Shown: positions 62,926 through 64,000 of the stretch, piece by piece
Position numbering within the stretch: position 1 is the first letter of the stretch
Layout of the letters: every line of letters begins with the position of its first letter
Assembly: GCA_014607495.2 (NCBI GenBank)
Contig: CP053169.1
Location: 9,300,001 to 9,364,000, forward strand
DNA: 64,000 nt
Reading direction: 5' to 3'
Origin: Carposina sasakii
Taxonomy: Eukaryota > Arthropoda > Insecta > Lepidoptera > Carposinidae
Notes under the pieces: model-generated
Database searches by the model: none
What the model was told of the DNA's origin: nothing
What the model saw: the letters and a program-made list of their open reading frames with translations, nothing else
Program-made: the position numbers and the translations under genes

Positions 62926-63092
62926 GGACTATTACCTAATTTGCAGTAGCAAAGCAGAAGCAATGCGATAGTAAAATTTTTATTGAGAGTGTGTGTGATC
63001 GCAGGACGAGCGCGAGGTGCACACACACATTCTAAATTTTCGCTATCGTAATGCTTCGGCTCTGCTACTGCAAGTTACATAATCAGGTCCCC
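62926..63092. mobile_element. GGTCCCCTGATTACGTAA-family MITE, diverged
   Basis: Left CTAATTTGCAGTAGCAAAGC, right GCTCTGCTACTGCAAGTTAC and ATAATCAGGTCCC. The arms AAGCAATGCGATAGTAAAAT and ATTTTCGCTATCGTAATGCTT pair. The interior (GGACGAGCGCGAGGTGCACA) resembles the interior at 52400. Confidence 0.65.
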
Positions 63093-63170
63093 TACAATAT
63101 GGATAACTACAATCCTCTTCCACGTGAAGGTGAAATGCCTACAATTCCAGTTACAAGCAAGGCTTTTTGA

Positions 63171-64000
63171 AAGCAACAAGAAATCAGAGAGGCATCCAAA
63201 AATAAACATGCCCTTAAAAACAGGAGTATTGTTTATACTTGTTAAGCAGGAAATAAGAAAAAAAGCAATTTATGTATGCCTATAAATGAACCAAAGCCTG
63301 TACTTGGTAGCACAATTCTGTGGCTGAACAGAATTTTAAGATACTTAATTCATTTTATCAAACTATGTATTTCAAGGTGTAGACTCAAATCGGGGAAGCT
63401 GCAGTAGGACAAGATGTAGGCTATTTAAAAATAATACATATAGTACCTGGTTGTGACATCTTTTGTAAAATGTATATAGTTAATAAATGGAATATTTATT
63501 TAGACAAACTATGCTATGATTGTTGTTGCCCACCACTATTTACAGAGTCATTAAAATTATATTAGGCCATATTTATTGACCTTTAAACTAACTATAGACA
63601 GGACTTTGTAATGGTGCTGTATCTACTATAATATAAAAATATAAAATTATGTTGTGCAAGCTCATATTGGTTATTATTACCCGACTGCGCGACACAAAGG
63701 AGTGGTAATGTGTTTAACAGCCTATGTATGTTTGCATGTTCCTTTGAAGCACTATACAGACCAAACGCCTGGGCCGATTTTAATGATTCACACGTCAATT
63801 GATTCCTCTTAGTCCAGCGAGTGTCACTAAAGACATGATGTTAGTGAAAATTCAATATGGCGACTACTGGACACCATATCGTGAAAATAAATTTAAAAAG
63901 TCGACAAACTATATCGAGTGGGGTATCATTGAATAGGTATTTAATAATCATTCTCAGTTTTCTCTCAACATTTTTCGATCCGACTGACCATTTAGGATCT
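63171..64000. other. Right-end spacer, nothing recognised
   Basis: AT-rich DNA with no coding frame that stands out and no repeat family identified. The missing 5' exon of the CRAL-TRIO gene could lie beyond the edge. Confidence 0.3.

Noticed and set aside
63099..63170. 24-codon plus-strand frame MDNYNPLPREGEMPTIPVTS
   Set aside because: Composition is attractive, but it begins at the very end of a MITE, is too short to judge, and no flanking exon was found.

Overview
The window looks like a moth or butterfly (Lepidoptera) nuclear genome segment: AT-rich DNA, small exons bounded by GT-AG introns, and very dense short transposons and LINE/SINE tails of lepidopteran style. The species cannot be named from the sequence alone. 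No prokaryotic, organellar or viral gene set is visible.

Genes. (1) 261-4130, plus strand: the 3' half of a RhoGAP of the ARHGAP12/15/27 group in five in-phase exons, its 5' part lying left of the window. (2) 20727-22621, minus strand: an unrecognised, disordered protein in an uninterrupted 435-codon frame followed directly by a 196-codon frame shifted by -1. (3) 40723-42472, minus strand: a second unrecognised disordered protein split over two overlapping frames (shift +1), with a short linear motif recurring in both halves. (4) 46630-59996, minus strand: a CRAL-TRIO lipid-transfer protein (alpha-tocopherol-transfer-protein-like/clavesin-like) in five recovered exons with matching phases; its N-terminal exon was not found. 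Weak extra exon candidates lie at 7431-7598, 56462-56560 (Kazal-like) and 60824-60903.

Mobile DNA. Most of the rest is repeats. There are many terminal-inverted-repeat miniature elements: hAT type with 8-bp duplications (15161-15438, 45483-45956, 58245-58391), PIF/Harbinger-like (61814-62596, carrying a transposase fragment; 25873-26182; 47467-47630), TA-target mariner-like (19439-19756, 54026-54680, 16927-17192, 23085-23348, 10287-10678), and a roughly 380-bp TACAGG family in five copies. Two LINE 3' ends with recognisable reverse-transcriptase C-termini, a very common dispersed repeat called S1 here, tRNA-derived SINEs, two arrays of a roughly 117-bp minisatellite and a 272-bp palindrome complete the picture. 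Several elements are nested, one three deep at 8.4-11.1 kb, so a relative insertion history can be read.

Layout: 0-7 kb RhoGAP gene and AT-rich downstream DNA; 7-20 kb repeat-rich intergenic DNA with an AT-rich low-repeat block at 11.9-13.9 kb; 20.5-22.8 kb unknown gene 2; 23-39.6 kb repeat-rich intergenic DNA; 39.7-43.1 kb unknown gene 3; 43.1-46.6 kb AT-rich DNA; 46.6-60 kb CRAL-TRIO gene with transposon-filled introns; 60-64 kb its upstream intron or flank. The four genes show no common pathway; they are independent eukaryotic transcription units.
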